Shown here: piece after piece, positions 17,541 to 27,920 of the stretch | Position numbering within the stretch: the stretch's first letter is position 1 | Layout: every line of letters begins with the position of its first letter | Assembly (NCBI GenBank): GCA_021771815.1 | Contig: JAETOE010000018.1 | Coordinates: forward strand, 1 to 64,000 | Reading direction: 5' to 3' | DNA: 64,000 nt | Origin: Roseburia hominis | GTDB taxonomy: Bacteria > Bacillota > Clostridia > Lachnospirales > Lachnospiraceae | Program-made: the position numbers and the translations under genes | The notes under the pieces: model-generated | What the model was told of the DNA's origin: nothing | The model's database searches: none | Seen by the model: only the letters and a program-made list of their open reading frames with translations

Positions 17541-19361
17541 ATGGGAAAAGGGTATTTTTGTAACCCGCTAAATGTACCTTACCGGTACCAGTTTAACAAA
17601 CCGCAAGTTCAAGGAATGTCCGGTGATGCGCCTGTGCAGGTGGCGCGCGAAGCAGCAGACCCTTCTATGATTCAGTTTCAAGGGAAATATTATATTTTTG
17701 CATCTATGACGCTAAGTGTATGGACATCGGAGGATATGGTGCATTGGGAGAGCCACCGTCTGCCGGATTTACTTCCGTTGTATGATTATGCGCCGGATGC
17801 AAGAGTGGTAGGGGATTATGTATATTTTTGTGCTTCCAGAAAGGAAGAAGCATGTAGTTTCTACCGGACGAAAGACATTATAAACGGACCGTATGAGGAA
17901 ATAAAGGGAACATTTCCTTTCTGGGACCCGAATCTTTTCGTAGATGATGACGGCAGAATGTATTTTTACTGGGGCTGCTCTAATCAGACACCTATATGGG
18001 GCGTGGAACTTGACCCTGAGATTATGAAACCCTTGACGGAGAAGAAGGAATTGATATGGGGTGATGCATGGACAAAGGGATATGAAAGAAGCGGGGAGAA
18101 TCACTGCGCACCGCCTTTTCCGGAAGAAGAGATTGAGATGCGTTATCAAGAGTTCCTAAAGACGCACCATATAGAGGAAGCGTTATTGCCAGAGAGCATG
18201 GTTATGCAGTTGCACGGGCATGTAAGCCGTAAACCATTTATTGAAGGCGCGTGGATGGACAAATATCAGGGCAGGTATTATCTTCAGTATGCCTGTACGG
18301 GTGCGGAATATAATGTATACAATGATGGAGTCTATGTAAGTGATTCTCCGCTAGGCCCATTTACGCTGGCGGATAATAATCCATATTCCTATAAGCCGGG
18401 TGGCTTCCTGCCGGGAGCAGGGCATGGTTCGACGATGTGGGACAAACAGGGGAATCTGTGGCATGCATCCACGATGCGGATCAGTATGAATCATGCATTT
18501 GAGCGACGCGTGGGAATTTGGCCAGCAGGATTTGATGAAGACGGAGAGCTATACTGCAACCAGCGTTATGGTGACTGGCCAATGGAAGTGGAAGATGGTA
18601 GGATGAATCCATGGAAGGAGCCTCAATGGTATCTGTTAAGTTATGGGAAACCAACATCCGCATCTTCTTTTACAGAGGCGAAAGAGCCGAAGCATGCCGT
18701 GGATGAAAATGTGCAGACCTGGTGGCGTTCTGCGACGGCTGAGAGAGGTGAGTGGATTCAGGTAGATTTGGAAAAAAGTTATACGGTAAACGCTGTTCAG
18801 ATTAATTTCGCAGATGACAGGATCAATATTCCTGTACCAGGAAAAATCCGTGGAACCACGCAGGCTCGTTATATTGAGGAGAAGGATCAGGTGACCCGGT
18901 GGAAACTGGAAGGTTCTTTGGACGGTGAAAATTATTTTATGATAGAAGATAAATCAGAAGCAGATACAGATCTACCCCATGATTTGATTGTAAGGCAAGA
19001 AGGCATTCAGGCGCGTTTCCTGAAACTGACGGTGATTGAGGTGCCGTATGGGCAGCCGCCTTGCATCTCCGGTTTACGCATATTTGGCGTGGGCGACGGG
19101 GAAAAACCGGAAATGCCGGAGTTTGAAGCATACCGGAAAAATGATCTGGATATGATGGTGAAAATAAAAGGCACAAATGCCACAGGATATAACATCCTAT
19201 GGGGCAGCCAGCCTGATAAACTCTATCACAGCCATATGATATTCGGAAACGAGCAGCGTATAGGGGCGCTGGTTAAGGGAAAAGAATACTATGTGCGTGT
19301 GGATGCATTTAATGAAAATGGGATTACTGAGGGAAATGTCGTAAAGACGTTGAGAGGCTGA
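17541..19361 (+). CDS. GH43-family glycosidase with F5/8 type C (CBM32) and fibronectin III-like domains
   Basis: A 606-residue family 43 enzyme. The propeller (about 1-365) begins with REAADPSMIQFQGKYYIFAS and has the second acidic motif in FPFWDPNLFVDDDGRMYFYWG. An F5/8 type C domain (about 370-515) contains ASSFTEAKEPKHAVDENVQTWWRS-like sequence with GEWIQVDLEKSYTVNAVQI. A final fibronectin III-like module (about 530-606) ends in GKEYYVRVDAFNENGITEG. It lacks a signal peptide, although such binding domains are more common on secreted enzymes. AAAGGAG is placed 10 bases before the ATG. It is the last gene of the hydrolase run and is followed by a GC-rich hairpin. Confidence 0.88.
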   Translation: MGKGYFCNPLNVPYRYQFNKPQVQGMSGDAPVQVAREAADPSMIQFQGKYYIFASMTLSVWTSEDMVHWESHRLPDLLPLYDYAPDARVVGDYVYFCASRKEEACSFYRTKDIINGPYEEIKGTFPFWDPNLFVDDDGRMYFYWGCSNQTPIWGVELDPEIMKPLTEKKELIWGDAWTKGYERSGENHCAPPFPEEEIEMRYQEFLKTHHIEEALLPESMVMQLHGHVSRKPFIEGAWMDKYQGRYYLQYACTGAEYNVYNDGVYVSDSPLGPFTLADNNPYSYKPGGFLPGAGHGSTMWDKQGNLWHASTMRISMNHAFERRVGIWPAGFDEDGELYCNQRYGDWPMEVEDGRMNPWKEPQWYLLSYGKPTSASSFTEAKEPKHAVDENVQTWWRSATAERGEWIQVDLEKSYTVNAVQINFADDRINIPVPGKIRGTTQARYIEEKDQVTRWKLEGSLDGENYFMIEDKSEADTDLPHDLIVRQEGIQARFLKLTVIEVPYGQPPCISGLRIFGVGDGEKPEMPEFEAYRKNDLDMMVKIKGTNATGYNILWGSQPDKLYHSHMIFGNEQRIGALVKGKEYYVRVDAFNENGITEGNVVKTLRG

Positions 19362-19388
19362 ATAAGTAAAAATAATAAATGGTGGTAA

Positions 19389-19416
19389 AACCCGGCCCCG
19401 CTCATGGGGCCGGGTT
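19389..19416 (+). terminator. GC-rich hairpin ending the glycoside hydrolase run
   Basis: An 11-bp perfect stem (AACCCGGCCCC with its complement) has a 6-base loop. The T-run after it is weak (TTAAATTGT), so termination is likely but not certain. Confidence 0.7.
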
Positions 19417-19430
19417 AAATTGTCCGGTAT

Positions 19431-19798
19431 TCCAAAACTTCCCTCGCATGTCAAGTCAAAGCATTTTACGCGAAAATGTCGTGGGCAGGATATTCTTATA
19501 GTACAATCAAGCTGATACATACGCTTTTTTATCCGGCTTTAGGGATGGCTGTTGCTGATGATATTATACGGAAGAATCCTGCTAAAAGGGCATTATCCGG
19601 CGATTACGGAAGACCGCCTGCAGAGAAGGGTATTTTGACTTTGGAGCAGCAGGAAAGATTGTTTTCTCTTTCAAGGTATTACAATATATCATGGGACACG
19701 CTCACAGTGATATGACAATGGATGTATATAACCATATCGCAAATAAACAGGATATCAGAGAAGAAGTGGAGCGTTATGCGAGAGTGGCAGGGAATTAG
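19431..19798 (+). pseudogene. Tyrosine recombinase (integrase) remnant, internally deleted and frameshifted
   Basis: One frame (about 19431-19675) reads like the SAM-like core-binding domain of ICE/Tn916-type integrases: GYSYSTIKLIHTLFYPALGMAV, DDIIRKNPAKRALSGDYG, then ILTLEQQERLF. A second frame (about 19670-19798) reads like the end of the catalytic domain: KVLQYIMGHAHSDMTMDVYNHI, with the nucleophilic Tyr, and stops at TAG 19796-19798. The middle of the protein, with the Arg and His catalytic residues, is gone, the two parts are out of frame, and no proper start is present. It is therefore a dead gene. It lies just after the hydrolase locus and just before clpB, marking a probable old mobile-element boundary. 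Confidence 0.85.
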
Positions 19799-19821
19799 TA
19801 CACTAAAATTTTAATAAAATA

Positions 19822-19848
19822 TTAGCACTCACCTCTTGACAGTGCTAA
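19822..19848 (+). promoter_or_regulatory. CIRCE element (HrcA operator) upstream of clpB
   Basis: TTAGCACTC, nine bases, then CAGTGCTAA. This matches the CIRCE consensus (TTAGCACTC-N9-GAGTGCTAA) at 17 of 18 arm positions. It overlaps the clpB promoter, the usual arrangement for HrcA repression relieved by heat stress. Confidence 0.93.
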
Positions 19849-19864
19849 CAAAGCGTGCTATAAC
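19836..19864 (+). promoter_or_regulatory. clpB: Sigma-A promoter of clpB
   Basis: TTGACA (19836-19841) and TATAAC (19859-19864) are separated by 17 bases. The -35 box lies inside the CIRCE element, so HrcA binding would block polymerase. The leader to the ATG is about 110 bases. Confidence 0.85.
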
Positions 19865-19980
19865 TCAAAGTGTATCAGGAAGATATTATCAGGCGTCGCA
19901 GAAAACTGTATGATGTACATAGGATTTCGCCATACTGACAATAGGATGCGATGCCATTTGCATAAGAGGGAGGTACGCTT

Positions 19981-22584
<2,604 letters not shown>

Positions 22585-22604
22585 CAATCAGGAATAGGAT
22601 GCAA

Positions 22605-22648
22605 AAAAGGCATTTATTGTGCAATGGGCATAATAGATGCCTTTTGTT
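22605..22648 (+). terminator. Rho-independent terminator after clpB
   Basis: AAAAGGCAT (22605-22613) faces ATGCCTTTT (22637-22645), with an inner TTAT/ATAA pairing. Confidence 0.75.
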
Positions 22649-22735
22649 CTTGCACTTGTGAACTCATCTGCAAAATGTTAGGATAAGAAAGAATTACGAT
22701 AGAAATGTATGGAATGCGAGCTGTGGAGATAAATC

Positions 22736-23506
22736 ATGTATACAATAGCAGTGGTCGATGACGATGTGTATATCGGGGATATGATAGAAGAAGTATTAAG
22801 GAAGGAGGGCTATGTCGTACTGCGTGCTTACTCGGGGACGGAGGCGCTTCTTCTTTTAGGGAAGGAAGCACCGGATCTGATTCTGCTCGATCTGATGCTG
22901 CCGGGTTTATCGGGCGAGGAGGTGCTTGCTGCGATTCGGGCGAGGAAGATTCCCATTATTGTCATCAGTGCGAAGGTGGGAGTTGAGGATAAAGTGCGTG
23001 TGCTTTTGGACGGCGCGGCGGACTATCTGACGAAGCCCTTTGAGATTAAGGAACTGCTTGCGAGGATCACTGTGCAGCTTAGGCAGGTGCAGGAAGCGGC
23101 TTGGGCAGGTGTGGGAAACGCAGGAAATGCAGGGGAAGATGCGGCAGTGAAAGAAAGCGGGAATATGATCGGGCAGAGCGAAATAAATGACATGAATGAA
23201 ATGTACAGAGAAAGTCTCAACTACGGGAATCTGACGCTTGATACCGCGTCGCGCAAGGTGTGTGCGGGAGAGACGGAGGTGCATTTGACGCGCACCGAGT
23301 ACGCCATTTTAAAGTATTTGATGTCAAATCCCGGTCAGGTGCTTACAAAGACGCAAATTTTGGAGCGTATCAGCGAAGATACGCCGGACTGTATGGAAAG
23401 TTCCTTAAAGGTGCACATCAGCAATTTGCGGAAAAAGCTTCAGGCGGCGGACGGCAGGGACTATATCGAATCGGTCTGGGGAATCGGGTTCAAACTTGGG
23501 GAGTAA
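22736..23506 (+). CDS. OmpR/PhoB-family response regulator
   Basis: A 256-residue two-component regulator. The receiver domain (1-118) has the acidic pocket DDD at 8-10, the phospho-acceptor Asp52 in LILLDLMLPG and the conserved Lys in LTKPFE. The winged-helix DNA-binding domain occupies about 160-256 (LTRTEYAILKYLMSNPGQVLT, then SSLKVHISNLRKKL). The linker between them is unusually long (about 40 residues) and Ala/Gly/Asn-rich. It is followed by an ABC ATPase, a permease and a histidine kinase on the same strand, the layout of self-regulated peptide-antibiotic or envelope-stress export systems. Direct repeats in the 89-base gap to the ATPase gene look like its binding sites. Confidence 0.92.
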   Translation: MYTIAVVDDDVYIGDMIEEVLRKEGYVVLRAYSGTEALLLLGKEAPDLILLDLMLPGLSGEEVLAAIRARKIPIIVISAKVGVEDKVRVLLDGAADYLTKPFEIKELLARITVQLRQVQEAAWAGVGNAGNAGEDAAVKESGNMIGQSEINDMNEMYRESLNYGNLTLDTASRKVCAGETEVHLTRTEYAILKYLMSNPGQVLTKTQILERISEDTPDCMESSLKVHISNLRKKLQAADGRDYIESVWGIGFKLGE

Positions 23507-23509
23507 TAT

Positions 23510-23550
23510 CTTTACCATTTCTTTACGTTTTTCTTTACCGGTTTCTTAAC
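23510..23550 (+). promoter_or_regulatory. Four direct repeats, probable response-regulator operator
   Basis: CTTTAC occurs at 23510, 23521 and 23533, and CTTAAC at 23545. The spacing of 11-12 bases places them on one face of the helix. Tandem hexamers one helical turn apart are typical OmpR-family targets. They lie directly before the ABC transporter gene and after the regulator gene, so the regulator probably drives the transporter from an internal promoter. Confidence 0.6.
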
Positions 23551-23595
23551 TTTTGGGGCGTAGGATAACGGTAAGAAGTAGAAGGAGGAAAAGAA

Positions 23596-24510
23596 ATGGA
23601 ATACGTTTTGGAAACAAACGGACTGTCCAAGCAGTATAAGAATTTTAAAGCGTTGGACGGTCTTACCATGCATGTACCCAAGGGCGCAATCTACGGATTT
23701 ATCGGTAAGAACGGCGCGGGCAAGACGACGCTTATCCGACAGATCTGCGGTTTGCAGAAGCCGACTGTCGGGAGCTATAGCCTTTATGGGACGGATTGTA
23801 CGGACAGGGAGATCGCAAAGGCGCGCAGGCGGATGGGAGCGGTCGTGGAAACCCCGTCCATCTATCTGGAGATGACTGCGGAGGAGAATTTAAGGCAGCA
23901 GTATCAGATTTTGGGAATCCCGTCGACGGAGGGGATCGCGGAGCTTTTGGAACTGGTGCGGCTTTCCGATACCGGTAAGAAGAAGGCGGGAAATTTTTCG
24001 CTTGGAATGCGTCAGCGCCTCGGAATTGCGATCGCGTTGGCGGGCGACCCGGATTTCCTGGTGCTGGACGAGCCGGTGAACGGGCTCGACCCGCAGGGAA
24101 TCATTGAGATGCGGGAGTTGATTTTGAAGCTGAACCGCGAACGAAGAATTACATTCTTAATTTCAAGTCACATCTTAGACGAACTTTCAAGGTTTGCGAC
24201 GCATTACGGATTTATCGACCGCGGACATATGGTAAAGGAAATCAGCGCGGAGGCGCTGGAGCTTGTCTGCAGAAATGCGATTCACATTGAGGTGGACGAT
24301 ACGGTAAAGCTTGCGGCGGTGCTTGAGGAAAAGGGGCTTTCCTACACGGTACTCTCCGGCACGGAGGCGGATATTTACGGAAAAATCGGTGTGACAGAGC
24401 TTGTCACGCTGCTTGCGGAGCGCGGCTGTACGGTCGCTTCAATGCAGGAGCGGGACGAAAGTCTTGAGAGCTATTATATTCGTCTGGTGGGAGGTGACAG
24501 CGATGAGTAA
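23596..24510 (+). CDS. ABC transporter ATP-binding protein (BcrA/lantibiotic-immunity type)
   Basis: A 304-residue ATPase. Walker A is GKNGAGKTT near residue 38, the signature is FSLGMRQRLG near 136, and Walker B is FLVLDEP near 155, followed by the switch His in SSHIL. The C-terminal 80 residues are the extension seen in BcrA-type exporters of bacitracin and lantibiotics. It overlaps the permease gene by 8 bases (ATGAGTAA), so translation is coupled. AGGAGG precedes the start. It powers export or membrane-side immunity in the cassette with the two-component genes. The substrate is unknown. Confidence 0.92.
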   Translation: MEYVLETNGLSKQYKNFKALDGLTMHVPKGAIYGFIGKNGAGKTTLIRQICGLQKPTVGSYSLYGTDCTDREIAKARRRMGAVVETPSIYLEMTAEENLRQQYQILGIPSTEGIAELLELVRLSDTGKKKAGNFSLGMRQRLGIAIALAGDPDFLVLDEPVNGLDPQGIIEMRELILKLNRERRITFLISSHILDELSRFATHYGFIDRGHMVKEISAEALELVCRNAIHIEVDDTVKLAAVLEEKGLSYTVLSGTEADIYGKIGVTELVTLLAERGCTVASMQERDESLESYYIRLVGGDSDE

Positions 24511-25336
24511 TCTGTTTCGTGCGGGAATGCTGCGGCTCAAAAAGAACCGGATGTTCTGGATGTGTATGTTTGCAGTGGCGGCGTATGATGCGTTTGCGTG
24601 CGTCCTTAGATACAAAGAGATGCGGCAATATGATATGGTATACCGGTTGGATGACTTGTTGTATCTGTATGTCGTGCCGCTTGGAATTCTGATCGCGACA
24701 GTGCTTGGAATGTTCTGGGGAACGGAATATAGCGAGGGCACGGTCCGCAATAAAATTATTTCCGGGAAATCCAGAACGCAGATTTATCTGTCCGGCTGGC
24801 TGGTAAGTATGCTTGCGGCAGTCTTTATCTATCTGATGGGACTTTTGGGAACCTGTGCATTTGGGATTCCGCTTTTTGGATTTGCAAAGTCGTCCATTCT
24901 GCAGCTTGTGTGTATGGAATCCGCCGGAATACTAGCGAGTATGGCGTATGCGTCGATCTTTTATGCGATCGCAATGGTCTGCCAGAGCAAGGCGCATACC
25001 GTATTGATCTGTGAACTGCTTGCATTCATTCTGCTGTTTGCAGGAATATTTTTGATGCAGAAGCTTTCTGCACCGGCTATGATCGATGCGGCGGAGCTTT
25101 CCGTCTCCGGGGAGGTTCGTATAGTGCAGGAGGTAAATCCGGGTTATCTGTCGGGAATGAAGCGGGAAGTCTATGCATTTTTCTTTGATCTGCTTCCGAG
25201 CGGGCAGACGATGCAGTTGATGGAAGATATCAATGGCGAGGTGAATGTAGTTCGGATGATTGCGCTCGCCGTCATTGACAGCATTGCGTCGAGTGCGGTG
25301 GGAATGTATTTGTTCTGTAGAAGGGATATAAAATAG
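24503..25336 (+). CDS. ABC transporter permease (ABC-2/BcrB-like)
   Basis: A 277-residue membrane protein with about six hydrophobic segments and a large loop near 200-235, matching ABC-2-type permeases that pair with BcrA-like ATPases. A longer upstream frame from 24401 overlaps the ATPase gene. The start at 24503 is chosen because GAGGTG lies 6 bases upstream and the sequence then begins MSNLFRAGMLRLKKNR, a typical permease N-terminus. Confidence 0.85.
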   Translation: MSNLFRAGMLRLKKNRMFWMCMFAVAAYDAFACVLRYKEMRQYDMVYRLDDLLYLYVVPLGILIATVLGMFWGTEYSEGTVRNKIISGKSRTQIYLSGWLVSMLAAVFIYLMGLLGTCAFGIPLFGFAKSSILQLVCMESAGILASMAYASIFYAIAMVCQSKAHTVLICELLAFILLFAGIFLMQKLSAPAMIDAAELSVSGEVRIVQEVNPGYLSGMKREVYAFFFDLLPSGQTMQLMEDINGEVNVVRMIALAVIDSIASSAVGMYLFCRRDIK

Positions 25337-25432
25337 CCGTGCAGGGAGAAGACATTTTTGGCTGGAAGATGTGGCAGAAAGTGATTGTATCGGCGGGAAG
25401 ATGTGGAGAAGGGCGGAGAGAGAAGAATTTTT

Positions 25433-26323
25433 ATGGAGATTATGCTTATTTTATTTTGCATTATACTTGTTGTAATAATTGCCATTTTATTCATAAAAAT
25501 AATTTCCATGCGAAGGGCAGCGGAGGAGTTGCGCGCCGAGTTCGGTGCGCGGCTTTCTTCCGATACGAACGTTGGAATTTCGATTTCCTCGAATGATAAA
25601 AAGATGCGGCTTCTGGCGGCGGATATGGACCTGGCGCTAAAGCGGCTCCGCAGGGAGCGGCTGCGCTATGAGCAGGGGGATGCAGAGCTAAAGCGGGCGG
25701 TCATCAATGTGTCTCATGACCTGCGTACGCCGCTTACGGCGGTCTGCGGTTATATGGAACTTTTGCAGGAGGAGCCGCTTGGCGAAAAGGCACAGAGCTA
25801 TCTTGGGATTATGGATAACCGTATTCAGGCGATGCGGGAGCTGACCGAAGAACTGTTTCGCTATTCTGTCATATTGTCTGAGAATACGGAATTAAAGCCG
25901 GAGGAACTTTCGGTCAATGCTGCCGTTGAGGAGTGCATTGCAGCCTATTATGCTGCATTTAAGAAAGCCGGGATTACACCTAAGGTCATTATACCGGATG
26001 AGGATGTGAGGAGAAGTCTTGACCGCACGGCGTTTGCGCGCGTACTTTCCAATATTGTGAGCAATGCGATCAAGTACAGTGACGGTGATTTTTCACTGCG
26101 GCTTTCTTCGGACGGAGCGCTTATATGTTCCAACCACGCAAAGCGGCTTGATGAGGTGTCGGTCGGGCATTTATTTGACCGCTTTTTCACGGTGGAGAGC
26201 AGAGCGGATGCGACAGGACTCGGACTTTCGATCGCGAAGAAACTGACGGAGCAGATGGGCGGCGTAATGGAAGCGGAGTATCGGGAGGGGATGCTTGTGA
26301 TTACGGCGGAGTTTCCGGTATAG
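25433..26323 (+). CDS. Sensor histidine kinase with a single membrane segment
   Basis: A 296-residue kinase. One transmembrane helix (about 3-25) is followed directly by a linker and the HisKA domain, with the phospho-accepting His95 in NVSHDLRTPL. The ATPase domain has the N box NIVSNAIKYS and the G2-like box GLGLSIAKKL. There is no extracellular sensor domain, so it may sense within the membrane or through the transporter it is encoded with. The start at 25433 removes 16 residues from the longest frame, has GGAGAGAGAAG upstream, and begins at the membrane helix. It completes the regulator-ATPase-permease-kinase unit. Confidence 0.88.
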   Translation: MEIMLILFCIILVVIIAILFIKIISMRRAAEELRAEFGARLSSDTNVGISISSNDKKMRLLAADMDLALKRLRRERLRYEQGDAELKRAVINVSHDLRTPLTAVCGYMELLQEEPLGEKAQSYLGIMDNRIQAMRELTEELFRYSVILSENTELKPEELSVNAAVEECIAAYYAAFKKAGITPKVIIPDEDVRRSLDRTAFARVLSNIVSNAIKYSDGDFSLRLSSDGALICSNHAKRLDEVSVGHLFDRFFTVESRADATGLGLSIAKKLTEQMGGVMEAEYREGMLVITAEFPV

Positions 26324-26719
26324 GGGAAGTTGTGAAAGAAGGAGCGGGCTGTGGTATAATTTTGTGCAACTTGTCGTTGTGTAAAATGCCGAATATATGG
26401 GGGGAATGTTTTTTTCATCCGACGTATGTGATATAATGAGCGCAAGCGAGAAGAACATGCTTGCATGTTCGGCGGCGCTAGATGTCCGGTGGACATCTGA
26501 TTAGCGCGGACCGTAACGGAGTGTAGACGGTGAATGTTGATCATGTGCTGTTTTTGCACATGATATAATGAGCGCAAGCGAGTCAACGTGCTTGCGTATA
26601 TTAGTGATGATTTATCAGAGTGTATCTATTAAGGCGGCGTAAAGCCGCCGGTCTTAGTTTTCATGCCTGTTTCAGGCGAAATATCCAATATTTCATTTTT
26701 ACACAGGAGGACATTGCCT
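26324..26719 (+). repeat. Structured intergenic region with a duplicated 22-bp element and multiple hairpins
   Basis: This 396-bp gap has no credible gene. A 22-bp sequence occurs twice exactly, at 26429-26450 and 26561-26582 (132 bases apart). Each copy begins with TGATATAAT, an extended -10 box, and ends GCGCAAGCGAG. A third TGGTATAAT lies at 26352-26360. Between and after the copies are strong hairpins: GAACATGC/GCATGTTC (26453-26470), GCGCTA-enclosed GATGTCC/GGACATC (26475-26507), ATCATGTGC/GCACATGAT (26540-26564), GGCGGC/GCCGCC (26633-26649) and GCCTG/CAGGC (26665-26677). It may be a dispersed repeat, a structured small RNA, or the leader of the nuclease gene that follows. Confidence 0.7.
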
Positions 26720-27799
26720 ATGACAAACAAACTAAAAGAATATTTTCCGTTGCTGTGGGAGCGGGAAGAACTGCTCGCTGAGATTGGGAGCAGTAGGGAA
26801 CTGCATGCCATGTATGAGGAGTGGAGCCGCGCACAGCGGGAAGAATTTCTGGATTTTTGCACGGGCGTGCGGGGGATGAAGATTCTTTACGATTCTTTTT
26901 TCAAAGAGGTCATGAATCCCGAGTATGCGCCGGAACGTCTGGAGGGATTCTTATGTGCGGTGCTGAAACGAAAGGTAAGGATTTTGCGGGTGCTTCCCAA
27001 TGATTCTACGCGTATTTCGGATGAAGGCTCGCTTTTGATTACGGATATCGTCGTGGAGCTTGAGGACGGTGCGCTTGCCAATGTTGAGATTCAGAAGATC
27101 GGTTATGGGTTTCCGGGTGAGCGGAGCGCCTGTTATTCGGCGGACATGCTTTTGCGCCAGTACCGGCGAGTGCGCTCCAGACAGGGGGATGATTTTTCCT
27201 ATCGGGATATTAAGAATGTCTATCTGATTGTAATTTATGAGAACAGCCCCAGAGAATTCAAGCAGTTCCCGGAGGTCTATTACCATCATGCCAGACAGGT
27301 GTTTGACAGTGGCTTGCAGATCAATCTGCTGCAGGAGTTTGTCATGATTCCCCTTGACATTTTCCGTGCTCAAATGCACAATAAACCTATAGAAACACCG
27401 TTGGAGGCGTGGCTGACATTTCTCGGCGAGGACAGCCCGGAGAAAGTGATCGAACTGATTACGGCTTACCCGGAGTTTCGGGGAATGTATGCGACGCTGT
27501 ATGAGATGTGTCGGAACACGGAGAGGGTGATGAGGATGTTTTCAGAAGAACTGCGGATCTTGGACCGCAATACGGTGAAGTTTATGATCGAAGAGCAGCA
27601 GAAGGAAATCGATTCGTATAAGGAACAGTTACAACAGAAGGACGAAGAGTGGAATCGTAGACTGGATCAGAAGGATAAAGATCTGATCCAGAAGGACAAA
27701 GAATTGGATCAGAAGGAGGAAGAATTGCACGCAGCGCAGGAGCGGTTAGTGCAGTTGGAGGCAGAGCTCGCCGCGGTCAAAGGCGAGAGCCTGAAATAA
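26720..27799 (+). CDS. Rpn-family PD-(D/E)XK nuclease (recombination-promoting nuclease/putative transposase type)
   Basis: A 359-residue protein. An N-terminal region (about 1-270) has the PD-(D/E)XK features of the Rpn/PDDEXK_2 family: DSFFKEVM near residue 55, then Asp in LLITDIVVEL and the E-x-Q/K-type step in ANVEIQKIGYG. Such proteins are DNA nucleases linked to recombination, mobile DNA or phage defence. The last 70 residues are a highly charged coiled coil built from heptads (LDQKDKD, LIQKDKE, LDQKEEE) encoded by exact 21-bp units. The start at 26720 has AGGAGG 9 bases upstream; the frame opening at 26663 does not. It stands alone downstream of a repeat-rich region. Confidence 0.82.
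   Translation: MTNKLKEYFPLLWEREELLAEIGSSRELHAMYEEWSRAQREEFLDFCTGVRGMKILYDSFFKEVMNPEYAPERLEGFLCAVLKRKVRILRVLPNDSTRISDEGSLLITDIVVELEDGALANVEIQKIGYGFPGERSACYSADMLLRQYRRVRSRQGDDFSYRDIKNVYLIVIYENSPREFKQFPEVYYHHARQVFDSGLQINLLQEFVMIPLDIFRAQMHNKPIETPLEAWLTFLGEDSPEKVIELITAYPEFRGMYATLYEMCRNTERVMRMFSEELRILDRNTVKFMIEEQQKEIDSYKEQLQQKDEEWNRRLDQKDKDLIQKDKELDQKEEELHAAQERLVQLEAELAAVKGESLK
27662..27724 (+). repeat. Three 21-bp tandem units encoding coiled-coil heptads
   Basis: Units begin at 27662, 27683 and 27704, each 21 bases and close in sequence (core GATCAGAAGGA). Each codes for one heptad of the nuclease tail. Copy number could change by slippage without breaking the frame. Confidence 0.8.
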
Positions 27800-27871
27800 A
27801 AAGAATCTCACAAGTCAATGCGGTATACCCTTTAGCACGAGTTTTAGGTGTGGAGTTTTCGTACAAAAAGT

Positions 27872-27900
27872 TTGAATATTTCCTCTGTCCATACTATAAT
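27872..27900 (+). promoter_or_regulatory. Sigma-A promoter of dnaE
   Basis: TTGAAT (27872-27877) and TATAAT (27895-27900) have 17 bases between them and lie 21 bases before the dnaE start. The leader is therefore very short. Confidence 0.75.
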
Positions 27901-27920
27901 GGTTGGATGGAGGAATTTTT

